A DNA stretch of 64,000 bases. Origin: Streptomyces stelliscabiei (GTDB lineage Bacteria; Actinomycetota; Actinomycetes; Streptomycetales; Streptomycetaceae). The notes beneath the pieces are model-generated. The model was given only the letters and a program-made list of their open reading frames with translations, had not been told where the DNA came from and searched no databases. The stretch spans positions 9,114,001 through 9,178,000 of the forward strand of contig NZ_JADBGF010000001.1 in assembly GCF_014873495.1 (NCBI RefSeq), written 5' to 3'. The translations under genes were made by a program, and so were the position numbers. Of this stretch, positions 36,700 to 46,358 are shown piece after piece. Within the stretch, counting starts at the first letter, position 1, and every line of letters starts with the position of its first letter.

Positions 36700-37445
36700 A
36701 GCTCACCCTGCGCGTATGGCGGCAGCGGGCCGCCGACGCCGACGGCGCCATGTCCACGTACGAGGTGGACGGCATCTCGCCCGACATGTCCTTCCTGGAG
36801 ATGCTCGACACGCTCAACGAGGACCTCATCCTGCGCGGTGACGACCCGGTGGCCTTCGACCACGACTGCCGTGAGGGCATCTGCGGGGCGTGCTCGCTGG
36901 TCATCAACGGGGACGCGCACGGACCGGAGCGGACCACGACCTGCCAGCTGCACATGCGGTCCTTCGCGGACGGCGACACGATCGACGTGGAGCCCTGGCG
37001 GGCGTCGGCCTTCCCGGTGATCAAGGACCTGGTGGTGGACCGGACGGCGTTCGACCGGATCATCCAGGCCGGCGGATACATCACCGCGCCGACCGGCGCC
37101 GCGCCGGAGGCACACGCCACGGCCGTCCCGAAACCGGACGCCGACCTCGCGTTCGAACACGCGGAGTGCATCGGCTGCGGGGCCTGCGTGGCCGCGTGTC
37201 CGAACGGGGCGGCGATGCTGTTCACCTCCGCCAAGATCAACCATCTGAACGTCCTGCCGCAGGGGGCGCCCGAGCGGGAGACGCGGGTGCTGGACATGGT
37301 GGAGCGGATGGACGAGGAGGGATTCGGGGGGTGCACGCTGGCGGGCGAGTGCGCGACCGCCTGCCCCAAGGGGATCCCGCTGATGTCCATCACCAGCATG
37401 AACAAGGAATGGCTGCGGGCCACGCGGAAGGGCGGGAGGCGGTAG
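36696..37445 (+). CDS. sdhB: Succinate dehydrogenase / fumarate reductase iron-sulfur subunit
   Basis: A 249-residue protein. The N-terminal plant-type ferredoxin domain has the 2Fe-2S ligands in CREGICGACS and a distal Cys (TTTCQLHM). The C-terminal domain has CIGCGACVAACPN and CTLAGECATACPKG for the 4Fe-4S and 3Fe-4S clusters. It carries electrons from the flavoprotein to the membrane subunit. It is the last gene of sdhCAB and is followed by a hairpin at 37554-37590. Confidence 0.95.
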
Positions 37446-37502
37446 CAGCCCCGTGCGGGGCCGGTCGAACGGGGTACGGGCCGGAGCGGGCCCGGCCGCT
37501 CG

Positions 37503-37520
37503 GCTCCCCGCGCCCCTGTC
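37503..37520. repeat. Dispersed palindromic element (copy 4, fragment)
   Basis: Only the CTCCCCGCGCCCCTG core of the left arm remains, followed by a short hairpin (CCCCTGTCGGGG). Confidence 0.6.
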
Positions 37521-37553
37521 GGGGCACAGGACGTTCGCCGAGAGGTGCGGACG

Positions 37554-37590
37554 GGCGGGGCCGGGTGTGGTGCTCGATCCCGGCCCCGCC
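37554..37590 (+). terminator. Terminator of the sdhCAB operon
   Basis: A perfect 12-bp stem (37554-37565 with 37579-37590) and a 13-base loop lie about 110 bases downstream of sdhB. Confidence 0.8.
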
Positions 37591-38005
37591 AAGATCTCTC
37601 CGGTCGGCGCCGCGCCGATCACGGCGTCGGCCCGCTTCCCGGACGACCTACCGACCGCCGGTCGCCCGGACGACACCCCGCTCCCGGCCTCGGCCCGCTT
37701 CCCCGACACGCCGCCGGCGGCACGTGACACCGCACGGCGGGCGGACGTACCACGGCAAGCGCGGAACGGGACTCGTTCGGGAGCGTCGCCGGTCGTCGCC
37801 GTGCGCCGGTCACCGTCGCGACACCCGCCGGTCGACGGAGTCCGACACACCGGCCACCTGGTCCGAGCCGTTCAACCTCCCCACATCCGGGCTCTCGCGA
37901 CCGGTCACGCCAGTGTCAGCCGGCGTCGGCAGAACTGGGGCGGCGGGCCGCACGTCCCCAGGTCCGCTCTGACGCCGCCGAGTCGGCCCGTGACCAGGAG
38001 ATGCC

Positions 38006-38776
38006 ATGACCGCCTCCACCCTCGACAGCCCGCCCCAGTCGACGGCCCCCACCCGTTACACCGTCACCCTGGCCCGCAGTGAGGAGGACGTCCGTGCCGC
38101 CCAGCGGCTGCGGCACGACGTGTTCGCCGGGGAGATGGGTGCCCTGCTGGCCGGCCCGTGGCCGGGGCTGGACGCCGACCCCTTCGACGCCTACTGCGAC
38201 CACCTGCTCGTCCGGGACACACTCACCGGTGAGGTCGTCGGCACCTACCGGCTGCTGCCGCCCGAGCGGGCCGCGGTCGCCGGGCGGCTGTACTCGGAGA
38301 GCGAGTTCGACCTCGGCGCGCTCGACGCGCTCCGCCCCTCGCTGGTCGAGGTCGGCCGGTCCTGCGTGCACCCCGACCACCGCGACGGCACGGTGATCGC
38401 CCTGATCTGGGCCGGGATCGCCCGCTACATGGTCCAGGGCGGCCACGAGTGGCTGGCCGGCTGCTGCTCCATCCCGCTGGCCGACGGCGGCGCCCTCGCC
38501 ACGGGCACCTGGGACCGGGTCCGGGGCAGGAACCTGGCGCCGGAGGAGTTCCGGGTACGTCCGCTGCTGCCCTGGGTGCCGAAGGAGGAGGCGGCGCGGG
38601 GCCGTACCGAGCTGCCGCCGCTGCTGCGCGGCTATCTGCGGCTCGGCGCCTGGGTGTGCGGCGAGCCCGCGCACGACCCGGACTTCGGGGTCGCGGACCT
38701 GTACGTGCTGCTGTCGATGCGCCGGGTCGACGCCCGGTACCTGCGCCACTTCCTCTCCCTCGTCCCGGCGGCCTGA
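38006..38776 (+). CDS. olsB: Ornithine N-acyltransferase, OlsB-like
   Basis: A 256-residue GNAT-fold acyltransferase of the OlsB family, which makes lyso-ornithine lipid from acyl-ACP and ornithine. Conserved stretches: RSEEDVRAAQRLRHDVFAGE, VVGTYRLLPPERA, LVEVGRSCVHPDHRDGTVIA, and WLAGCCSIPLADGG. The N-terminal 20 residues are disordered. It is followed after 4 bases by a PlsC-like gene, giving the classic olsB-olsA pair. Ornithine lipids replace phospholipids under phosphate limitation in many bacteria; no PHO box was seen upstream. Confidence 0.88.
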   Translation: MTASTLDSPPQSTAPTRYTVTLARSEEDVRAAQRLRHDVFAGEMGALLAGPWPGLDADPFDAYCDHLLVRDTLTGEVVGTYRLLPPERAAVAGRLYSESEFDLGALDALRPSLVEVGRSCVHPDHRDGTVIALIWAGIARYMVQGGHEWLAGCCSIPLADGGALATGTWDRVRGRNLAPEEFRVRPLLPWVPKEEAARGRTELPPLLRGYLRLGAWVCGEPAHDPDFGVADLYVLLSMRRVDARYLRHFLSLVPAA

Positions 38777-38780
38777 ACCG

Positions 38781-39686
38781 ATGAGCGCGTGGCTGCCCAG
38801 CGCGCCCTGCAGCCCCCAGGCGTGCGTGGCGGCGGCCGGGCCGGCCGTCACCGTCCCCCGGGCCGCGGCCCGGTTCTCGGCGGTCGTGGCCCTGGTCGCG
38901 GTCGGGGTCCTGGTGAGTGTCGTCGGCCTGCGACTGCCCGCGGGCGTCGTGCGGCGCTGGTGCCGGTGGGTCGTACGGGCCTCGGGGGTCCGGGTACGGC
39001 TCGCCGGCACCGCCCCGCCCACCGGCGGACTGCTGCTCGTCGCCAACCACGTCTCCTGGCTGGACATACCGCTGCTCGGAGCGGTGCGTCCGGCGCGGAT
39101 GCTGGCCAAGGCGGACATCCGGACGTGGCCGGTGGCGGGCGCGCTCGTCGCGCGGAGCGGCGTGCTGTTCATCGAACGGGACCGGATCCGCGCCCTGCCG
39201 GCGACGGTCGCCCGTATCGCCGGCGCCCTGCGGGGCGGTGCGGCCGTCGTGGCCTTCCCGGAGGGGAGCACCTGGTGCGGCCGGGCGCAGGGCCGCTTCC
39301 GGCGGGCCGTGTTCCAGGCCGCGCTCGACGCCGGCGTCCCCGTGCAGCCGGTGCGGGTCCGCTACCGCTGCGCCGGGGGCGGGGCGAGCACCGCGCCCGC
39401 GTACGTCGGGGACGATTCGCTGCTCGCGTCGGTGTGGCGGGTGGTGTCGGCGCGTGAAGTCGTCGCCGAGGTGGACGTGCGGCCCGTCATCGCCCCGGCC
39501 GGCCCCCTCGGCCGGCGGGCCCTGGCGCAGGCCGCGCAGACGGCGGTGATCGACGTGGCCGCCATGGTCGGGCACACGCCGCAGGAGCGCGGCGGCTGCC
39601 GGGGACTCGGGCCGGGACCCGCGACCGGGGACCCGCGGAAGCTGCTGCGCAGGGGTGGGGTCAGCCTTCGGTCGGGCGACCGCTGA
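38781..39686 (+). CDS. olsA: Lysophospholipid / lyso-ornithine-lipid acyltransferase, OlsA-like
   Basis: A 301-residue PlsC-domain protein with one or two N-terminal hydrophobic segments (about residues 28-55). The acyltransferase motif I is NHVSWLD and motif III is AVVAFPEGSTWCGR. It should add the second acyl chain to lyso-ornithine lipid made by OlsB. ATG at 38781 is 4 bases after the olsB stop. Its last 26 bases overlap the 3' end of the convergent LLM oxidoreductase gene. Confidence 0.88.
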   Translation: MSAWLPSAPCSPQACVAAAGPAVTVPRAAARFSAVVALVAVGVLVSVVGLRLPAGVVRRWCRWVVRASGVRVRLAGTAPPTGGLLLVANHVSWLDIPLLGAVRPARMLAKADIRTWPVAGALVARSGVLFIERDRIRALPATVARIAGALRGGAAVVAFPEGSTWCGRAQGRFRRAVFQAALDAGVPVQPVRVRYRCAGGGASTAPAYVGDDSLLASVWRVVSAREVVAEVDVRPVIAPAGPLGRRALAQAAQTAVIDVAAMVGHTPQERGGCRGLGPGPATGDPRKLLRRGGVSLRSGDR

Positions 39687-40713
39687 GGCCCGCGATCCGG
39701 GACAGACGGCGGTACGAGTCGAACAGGGCCTCGCGGTCGTACGTGCTCGTCGTGACCAGGACCTCCTGAGCGCCCGTCTCCTTGATCACCGACTCCAGTT
39801 CGTGCGCGACCTGCTCCTCGGTGCCGTACACCTGGCCCATCAGCCCGGACTCGTACAGGCCCCGCTCCCTGGCCGTCATCGTCCGCCGCTCGACCTCCTC
39901 CGCCGGGGACAGCGGCGGGAACGTGCCGTGGGTGCGGGAGTACGCCATGGCCCAGGCCTCCGGGAGGAGGACGCGGTGCGCGTTCCGCGGGGTGTCACCG
40001 ACGGCGATCGTGCCGGAGACGACGACGTACGGCTCCTCGGCCCACGCGGACGGGCGGAACCCGGCGCGGTAACGGTCGATGCCGCGCCGCATCCTGTCGC
40101 GGTCGCGGAGGTCGCCGATCACCATCGGCAGGCCCGCTCGCGCGGCGATCTCGGCGCCCTCGCCCATCGCGAGCACGAACGGGGGCACGGCCAGGCCCTC
40201 CGGAGGGCGCGCGTGCACCCCGGTCGGGGAGGTGCCCGCGAACCAGCCGAACAGTTCGTCGAGCTGCTCGGCGAAGTCCGCGGTGTCGGCGGCGTCCTTG
40301 TCCCGGCCCAGTGCCCTGCGTACGCCGTCCGTGAAGCCGACGGAACGGCCGAGCCCCATGTCGATCCGCCCCGGGAACAGCGACTCCAGCACGCCGAACT
40401 GCTCGGCCACGACCAGCGGGCGGTGGTTGGGCAGCATCACCCCGCCGGTGCCCACCCGGATGGTGTGCGTGGCCGCGGCGACGGCCGCGGCCAGGACGGT
40501 GGGGGCCGAACCGGCCACCCCGGGCACGCCGTGGTGCTCCGACACCCAGAAGCGGTGGAAACCGAGGTGCTCCGCGTGCCGGGCCAGGCGGACCGTGTCC
40601 CGCAGGGCTTCGGGGGCACTGTGGCCCTCGCGGGTGCGGGAGCGGTCGAGGACGGAGAAGCGGGTGGCGGAGAGTACGGGGTTCGCGGAGGTCACGGGGG
40701 TCTCGGAGGTCAC
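39661..40713 (-). CDS. LLM-class flavin-dependent oxidoreductase
   Basis: A 350-residue luciferase-like monooxygenase family protein. FSVLDRSRTREGHSAPEALR and GFHRFWVSEHHGVPGVAGSA are the family hallmarks; GRIDMGLGRSVGFTDGVRRA follows. It uses FMNH2 or F420; the substrate is unknown. The start may be the GTG at 40713 or the GTG at 40695; neither has a strong ribosome binding site, but GAGA precedes the latter. It overlaps the end of olsA and stands alone. Confidence 0.88.
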   Translation of the reverse strand: MTSETPVTSANPVLSATRFSVLDRSRTREGHSAPEALRDTVRLARHAEHLGFHRFWVSEHHGVPGVAGSAPTVLAAAVAAATHTIRVGTGGVMLPNHRPLVVAEQFGVLESLFPGRIDMGLGRSVGFTDGVRRALGRDKDAADTADFAEQLDELFGWFAGTSPTGVHARPPEGLAVPPFVLAMGEGAEIAARAGLPMVIGDLRDRDRMRRGIDRYRAGFRPSAWAEEPYVVVSGTIAVGDTPRNAHRVLLPEAWAMAYSRTHGTFPPLSPAEEVERRTMTARERGLYESGLMGQVYGTEEQVAHELESVIKETGAQEVLVTTSTYDREALFDSYRRLSRIAGLSGRPTEG

Positions 40714-40776
40714 ATGGGGTTCAACGTTCTGGAGGTGGGGGGATTCCCTGGCGCCGCGGGCCGGGGGTTCGTCGTG

Positions 40777-40830
40777 GTCGCTCGCGCAGTTCCCCGCGCC
40801 CCCGAACACCACGGGGCTGCGCCCCTCGGT
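40777..40830. repeat. Dispersed palindromic element (copy 5, one arm)
   Basis: The left-arm core CGCGCAGTTCCCCGCGCCCC is present, followed by a small hairpin (CACGGGGCTGCGCCCC). The right arm is absent. It lies between the GH43 gene and the LLM gene, both on the minus strand. Confidence 0.75.
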
Positions 40831-40919
40831 CTTCACCCTCCCCACCACCCGCGAATGCGCCGAACCGCGCCCGGATGCGTCCGGGCGCGGCTCGGTCCTG
40901 CTGGGGTGCTGCGGTGGTG

Positions 40920-43900
40920 TTACTTGCGGCCGATGGTGATGCCCTTCGTCGCGGCCGTCTTGTTCTCGTAGACGACCGTGCCGCCGGACTTCTTCCAGAT
41001 CTTGATCTTGAAGGTGTCCGGGCCGTCGCCGGCCGTGACGCGGAAGAGGTAACCGCCCTTGCCGTTGACGGTGCCGTAGCCCTGGAGGACCGCCTCGGAG
41101 CCGCTGACCACGAGCCATTCGATGCTGGTGGAGCGGAACTTCAGCTTGGCCCCGGCGAAGTCGAACGCGACCTTCCCCGACGGCTTGGTGTCGCTCTTGC
41201 CGTACGCGGCGGTGAAGGAGAAGTCCGCCTTGCCGGTCAGCTTCGGGCCTGCCGGGTACGCCCCGGCGGGGGAGGTGAAGCCGCCGTCACCGGTCGCGGA
41301 ACCGGCCTTGCGGTCGAAGACGACCAGCTCGTCGATCGTGCTGCTCGCCGTGGCGCCGTCGTCGTCGGTGACGGTGATCACCGGGGCGAAGACGCCGGCC
41401 GTGCGGTAGGTGTGCTCGGCCTTGCAGCTGCCTGCCGTGACCTTGCCGGCCGCCGGCCTGCCGCCGTCCTTCCAGTCGATGCTGCAGGTGTGCGTGTCCC
41501 GGGTGCCCGCGTCGGTGAACCTGGCCCGGACCCTGGTGACCTTGCCCGTCTCCGAGGTCTTCTTGCTGGTCACCGAGGTGATCTCCGGGGCCGCGTTGGT
41601 GACGGTGACGGTGGCCGTGTCCGAGCTGCGGCCGCCGGTGAGGGTGACCTCGAAGGTGCCGTTGTCGGCACAGGTGATCGTGGTCTTCGCGGAGCCCGCG
41701 TCGGCGAAGACGCAGGGCGCGCCCTTCTCTGCCGTCCACGTGGCGGTGCCCGCGCCGGAGACCGTGCCGTTCAGCTGGATCTGGGCGCCTTCCTTGCCGG
41801 AGACGTCCGCGCCGGCCCGGGCGATGGTGACCGGGTCGATGCTCTCCAGGGTGGGGACGACCTTCTTGATCAAGCCGTCGGCGTCGAACTCCAGCTTGTC
41901 GATGGTGGTTTCGCGGTGGGTGCCGTCTCCGCCGGGGATGGCGAAGCGGTGGTAGGCGATGTACCAGTCGTCGGTGCCGGGCACGTGGACCACGGAGTGG
42001 TGGCCGGGGCCCTTGATGCCGAGCGAGAGGTCCTTCTCCAGGATGACGCCCCGCTTGGTCCAGGGACCGGTGGGCGAGGAGCCGGTGGCGTAGGCGACCC
42101 GGTAGTTCTCGTCACGTGTGTCGTTCTCCGACCACATGAAGTAGTAGGTGCCCTTGCGCTTGCTGACGAAGGTGCCCTCGTTGTAGCCGCTGGGGGTGAT
42201 GTCCGTGACCTTGGCCGCGTCGAACGACACCATGTCGTCCTTCAGCGGGACCACGTAGGCACGGCCGTTGCCCCAGTAGAGGTACGAGGTGCCGTCGTCG
42301 TCGGTGAAGACCGCCGGGTCGATCATCTGGCCCGGAAGGGTACCGGCCTTCAGCAGCGGCTTGCCGAGCGCGTCCTTGAACGGGCCGGTGGGCGAGTCGG
42401 AGACCGCGACACCGATGTTCGCGTCGGCGCAGAAGTAGAAGTAGTACTTGCCGTTCCGCTCCTCCATCGCCGGCGCCCAGGCCCTGCTGTCCGCCCAGGA
42501 GACGTCCGGACCGAGGTCCAGGATGACGCCGTGGTCCTTCCAGTGGACCAGGTCCTTGGAGGAGTACGCCTTGAACTGCGTACCGCTCCAGCCCTCGAAG
42601 CCGTCGGTGGTCGGGTAGATGTAGAAGGTGTCACCGAAGCGGACGATGTTCGGGTCCGCGTTCAGGCCGGGCAGCACGGGGCTCTTGAGCTCGCGTGCCG
42701 ACACCGTCCAGGTGCGCTTCTTGCCGTCGGAACCGGTGACCTCGTACTTCACCGGCTTGCTGAAGTTCTGCACGCTGCCGGAGGCGGGGCTGATCGTCGC
42801 GCCGTGGGCGAGGGTGAACTGCGGTGCCAGCTTGGTGAGATCGGTGCCCGGCTTCATCGGCAGCGTCACACGGCTGTCGGCGTCGTCGATGACGGCGTCC
42901 GTCTTCTGCGCCGGGTGGGTCACCTTGGCGATGCCCGTGGTGTTGCCGCTGATCTCCAGGACCTCGGCGGGCGTCAGGGCCCGGTCGTAGATCCGGAAGT
43001 CGTCGACCTCACCGCCGAAGTACGGGTCGGGGGCGTACATGGACCGGCCGATGTAGCCGCTGTAGTCCTTGTTCGCGTCGTACAGGTCGGACGGCTTGAC
43101 GGTGACGTCGGTGGCGCGGGAGACCTCGACGCCGTCCGCGTAGAGGATGGCCGTCTTGGCGCCGCCGTCGACGGTGACGGTGACGTGCTGCCACTTGCCG
43201 GGGGTGAGCCGGGCGCCGGACAGCTTCTTCTCCGCGCCCCAACTCGCCGCCGTGATGGCCGAGTAGAGGGACGAGGAGCCGTTGGAGGGGCTGGCGAACA
43301 GGTACTTGTTGCTGTCCGGGCCGAGGCCGAACAGCCACTGCCAGTTGTCGCCGCCCTTCCACTTCGCGTACGTGGAGACGGTGACGCTGTCGGCGCCCTT
43401 CAGCACGCCGTTCGGGATCTTGACGTACGGCGAGCTGGAGCCGCTGTCGCCGCCGGACATCTTGAACGAGCCGCCCTCGACGCCGGTGGCGAAGTCGGGG
43501 GTGCGGACGTAGGTGCCGTGGTAGCCGTGGCCGCTGGAGTCACGGGCGATGTTGCCGCCGCTCTCGTCGAAGCCGTAGTGCACGAGCAGGTCGGCCGGGA
43601 CGTCCGGGCCCTCGGCGGAGACCGTGACCTCGGCGGTGACCTGGATCGCCGAGTCGCCGGGCAGGTCGCCCTTCACCGTGAAGGTGCCGGCCTGCGCGTA
43701 CTTCGAGGCGTCCACGTCCTCCCAGGTGACGGCTACGGGCCGCTTGGCGCCGTCGGCGAACTCCGCGATGACGGTGGCCGGAAGGACCGGGGCGTCACCG
43801 ATGCGCGTCTTGACCTTGACGTCCTCGACGCTCGTGACGATCCCGTCGGGCTGGTAGGTCTTCAGCAGCCGGTCGTACTCGGCCTGGGTGACAGGGAGCA

Positions 43901-46109
43901 CGGTGCCGTGCCGGGGCTTGGACGGCAGGTCGTAGCCGGTGGACGGGGTCCAGACACCGGAGTCCAGGTCCTTCGTCTCGAAGGGGATGTAGCCGCGGCC
44001 GCCGAACTCGTCGAGGAACGCGTACCACTTCTCCTCGGTGTTCGACTTGAACACCAGCGGGCCCTCGGCGGCGTTCATCGCGCCCTTGCCGATGCCCTCG
44101 GCGACGGAGGTCCAGGAGAGGTTGCGGAGCGTGTCGCTCTTCTCCTCGAAGATGAACTTGCTGTTGGGGGTGGAGGAGCTGTTGTTCCGCTCGTCCTTGG
44201 AGAGGCGGTAGTACTCGCCGTCGTGCTGGATGACGGTGGAGTCGATGACGGAGTAGCCGCGGTCGACCCAGACCTTGGGCTCGCTGAACGTGTAGAAGTC
44301 ACGGGTCGTCGCGTACATCATGCGGTTGTACGTGTCGCCGGAGTGGGCCTCGTTGTCGTACAGCTTCGACGCCCAGAACACGACGTACTCGCCGAGCTGG
44401 TCGTCGTAGTACGCCTCCGGCGCCCAGGTGTTGCCGGCCGAGTCGGGGGAGACCTTGACCAGGCGCTGGTTGGTCCAGTGCACCAGGTCGGTGGACTCCC
44501 AGACCATGATGGACTTGCTGCCGGTGCGCTGGGAGGCGTCCCAGTCGCCGTTGCCGTAGATCCTGAGGTCCGTGGCGATCTGGTAGAACTTGTCGCCCTC
44601 GGGGGAGCGGATGATGAACGGGTCGCGCAGGCCCTTCTCGCCGAGCGTGGAGGTCAGGACGGGCTTGCCGTCGTTCAGCTCCCGCCACTTCAGCGGGTCG
44701 TTGCCCTTGCTGAGCGCCGCGTACAGCTGCTCGCCGTCCGAGGTGCCCTCGCCGGTGAAGTAGCTGAACATGTAGCCCTTGAGGGCTTCCTTCTTAGGCA
44801 GTTCCGGCACCTTCGCGGTGAAGGCGCGGGTGGTCTTCGCGTCGCCCTTGGTGACCGTCGCGGTCAGCGCGACGGTCGTGGTGCCGTCGCCGTGCGCGGG
44901 ACGGTGGACCTCGCCCTCGGCGGAGACGACGGCGGTGTTCGCCGACGCCCAGGTGACCTTGGTGCCGAAGTCGCCGCTGCCCGGGAGCGTCAGGTTGCCG
45001 CGGACGTCGTCGAGGTTGTGCACCGTCAGCGCCTCGGCGGCCTGCTTGACGGCGGTGGTGTCGTCGAAGGTCGGCAGGACCGTGACCTCGAAGGACTTGG
45101 TGGCGCTCGCGGGACCCTTCTTGAGGGTCGCCGTCAGCGTGGCGTGGCCGTTCGGCTGACCGGCGGCGGGACGGGTCACCGCGCCGGAGTTCGAGACCAC
45201 GTCGGTGTTGTCGCTCTTCCAGGTGATGGAGGAGCCCCCGGCCGCACCGGTCTTCGGCAGGTCCAGGTCGGTGGTGACCGCGCTGGTGTCGCCCAGGGTG
45301 AGGGCGGCCTTGTCGGCGGCGAGGCCCTGCTCGGCGATGGGGAGCGAGAGCTGCTCGACCTCGGAGCCGGCGAGGGCGCGGTCGTAGACCCGGAAGTCAC
45401 GGATCTTGCCCTTGAAGAGCTTGTCGCTCGTGTAGACCGACTTGCCTATGTAGTTGGCGGTCGTGGTGCCCGAACCGATGGAACCCGGAGTGGTGGTGAC
45501 CGAGGTGTTGCGGCCGACCTCCACACCGTCCTCGTACAGCACGCCCGTGGTGCCGGTCTGGGTGTAGGTGAGCTGCTTCCACACCGAACGGCTGAGGTTG
45601 TGCGAGTCGCCGGGCCGGGTGTTCTGCTCGGTCGACCAGTTGCCCGAAGCGATGGCCGTGCGCAGCGAGTTGCCGGTGGCGAAGAGATAGCCGTTGCCCG
45701 TGCCGCTGCTGGTGTTGCCGAAGCCGTAGATGAAGTACGGGCCGACCTGCGACTCGTCCATCAGCACGTCCATGGAGACGCTGATGGAGTTCATGCCCTT
45801 CATGATGTCGTTCGGCACCTTGATGTAGGTGTCCGAACCGTTGAAGGAGAGGCCCTGGCCGTCACCCGTCCAGCCGGCCGTGCCGTTCACCGTGCCGTTG
45901 CGGCCGTGGCCGGAGGCGTCGACGGCCGTGGTGCCGGAGGTGGCGTCGAGCTTGTACCAGAGGGCCAGCCCGTCGGTGAGATCGGCGTCGTCCGCGGCGG
46001 CCGGGGCGACGGGCCCGGCCAGGCCCAGGAGGAGTGACGCGGCGGTCAGTCCGGCGAGCGGACCCGCCCAGCGTCTCGCGCGGCCGCGCAGACGTTCGAT
46101 GTACGTCAT
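40920..46109 (-). CDS. Giant secreted multidomain glycoside hydrolase with two GH43 modules
   Basis: A 1729-residue exported protein. Signal peptide residues 1-39; LamG/concanavalin-like fold about 45-250; two bacterial Ig-like domains about 260-435; first GH43 five-bladed domain about 450-765 (catalytic base Asp in GLRDPFIIR near 496, acid in AAEGPLVFKS near 680); Ig-like domain about 775-840; second LamG about 841-1040; Ig/DUF5018-like 1050-1140; second GH43 about 1148-1450 (Asp in LNADPNIVRFGD near 1151, Glu in YNEGTFVSK near 1310); PKD/Ig-like domains; and a C-terminal beta domain from about 1630. It probably degrades arabinan- or xylan-type plant polymers. The linkage specificity cannot be read. 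The ATG at 46109 has AGGGA upstream. Confidence 0.9.
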   Translation of the reverse strand: MTYIERLRGRARRWAGPLAGLTAASLLLGLAGPVAPAAADDADLTDGLALWYKLDATSGTTAVDASGHGRNGTVNGTAGWTGDGQGLSFNGSDTYIKVPNDIMKGMNSISVSMDVLMDESQVGPYFIYGFGNTSSGTGNGYLFATGNSLRTAIASGNWSTEQNTRPGDSHNLSRSVWKQLTYTQTGTTGVLYEDGVEVGRNTSVTTTPGSIGSGTTTANYIGKSVYTSDKLFKGKIRDFRVYDRALAGSEVEQLSLPIAEQGLAADKAALTLGDTSAVTTDLDLPKTGAAGGSSITWKSDNTDVVSNSGAVTRPAAGQPNGHATLTATLKKGPASATKSFEVTVLPTFDDTTAVKQAAEALTVHNLDDVRGNLTLPGSGDFGTKVTWASANTAVVSAEGEVHRPAHGDGTTTVALTATVTKGDAKTTRAFTAKVPELPKKEALKGYMFSYFTGEGTSDGEQLYAALSKGNDPLKWRELNDGKPVLTSTLGEKGLRDPFIIRSPEGDKFYQIATDLRIYGNGDWDASQRTGSKSIMVWESTDLVHWTNQRLVKVSPDSAGNTWAPEAYYDDQLGEYVVFWASKLYDNEAHSGDTYNRMMYATTRDFYTFSEPKVWVDRGYSVIDSTVIQHDGEYYRLSKDERNNSSSTPNSKFIFEEKSDTLRNLSWTSVAEGIGKGAMNAAEGPLVFKSNTEEKWYAFLDEFGGRGYIPFETKDLDSGVWTPSTGYDLPSKPRHGTVLPVTQAEYDRLLKTYQPDGIVTSVEDVKVKTRIGDAPVLPATVIAEFADGAKRPVAVTWEDVDASKYAQAGTFTVKGDLPGDSAIQVTAEVTVSAEGPDVPADLLVHYGFDESGGNIARDSSGHGYHGTYVRTPDFATGVEGGSFKMSGGDSGSSSPYVKIPNGVLKGADSVTVSTYAKWKGGDNWQWLFGLGPDSNKYLFASPSNGSSSLYSAITAASWGAEKKLSGARLTPGKWQHVTVTVDGGAKTAILYADGVEVSRATDVTVKPSDLYDANKDYSGYIGRSMYAPDPYFGGEVDDFRIYDRALTPAEVLEISGNTTGIAKVTHPAQKTDAVIDDADSRVTLPMKPGTDLTKLAPQFTLAHGATISPASGSVQNFSKPVKYEVTGSDGKKRTWTVSARELKSPVLPGLNADPNIVRFGDTFYIYPTTDGFEGWSGTQFKAYSSKDLVHWKDHGVILDLGPDVSWADSRAWAPAMEERNGKYYFYFCADANIGVAVSDSPTGPFKDALGKPLLKAGTLPGQMIDPAVFTDDDGTSYLYWGNGRAYVVPLKDDMVSFDAAKVTDITPSGYNEGTFVSKRKGTYYFMWSENDTRDENYRVAYATGSSPTGPWTKRGVILEKDLSLGIKGPGHHSVVHVPGTDDWYIAYHRFAIPGGDGTHRETTIDKLEFDADGLIKKVVPTLESIDPVTIARAGADVSGKEGAQIQLNGTVSGAGTATWTAEKGAPCVFADAGSAKTTITCADNGTFEVTLTGGRSSDTATVTVTNAAPEITSVTSKKTSETGKVTRVRARFTDAGTRDTHTCSIDWKDGGRPAAGKVTAGSCKAEHTYRTAGVFAPVITVTDDDGATASSTIDELVVFDRKAGSATGDGGFTSPAGAYPAGPKLTGKADFSFTAAYGKSDTKPSGKVAFDFAGAKLKFRSTSIEWLVVSGSEAVLQGYGTVNGKGGYLFRVTAGDGPDTFKIKIWKKSGGTVVYENKTAATKGITIGRK

Positions 46110-46315
46110 ATCGAGTTATCCCTGCTGAGAGCACGGCTGATGAAGGGGTGGCGAAGGCAAGGGGAAAGCAAGGGGAACGGGGTCGGGAAGGGGCGGGAGC
46201 CCTCGCCCCGGGCTTCCCGCTGTTTCGACCATGTGACGTCGTGTTGCGAGAGTGTCAATCGGAGTGTGGTGGGGCGTCAAGAGGTTTCGAACAACGTCCG
46301 ACAGGTCGAACAGAA

Positions 46316-46345
46316 AGCCCCCGCTCTCCGGGGAGAACGGGGGCT
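46316..46345 (-). terminator. Terminator after the double-GNAT gene
   Basis: AGCCCCCG (46316-46323) pairs with CGGGGGCT (46338-46345); the interior can also pair (TCTCC with GGAGA). It lies 13 bases past the 3' end of the minus-strand GNAT gene. Confidence 0.8.
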
Positions 46346-46358
46346 GCGAGTACCGCGC

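Larger units (their letters stand above)
37446..38005. other. Long intergenic region after sdhB
   Basis: The 560 bases contain a short hairpin (37448-37461), a half copy of the dispersed repeat core (37503-37520), a terminator (37554-37590) and an imperfect direct repeat (37627-37645 and 37690-37707). Open frames here have no protein-like composition. Confidence 0.4.

Noticed and set aside
40875..46037. A 1720-codon plus-strand open frame opposite the GH43 gene
   Set aside because: It is the mirror of a real gene with extreme third-position GC. It is made of Val, Gly, Arg, Asp and Leu with no domains, while the minus strand encodes recognisable catalytic modules.
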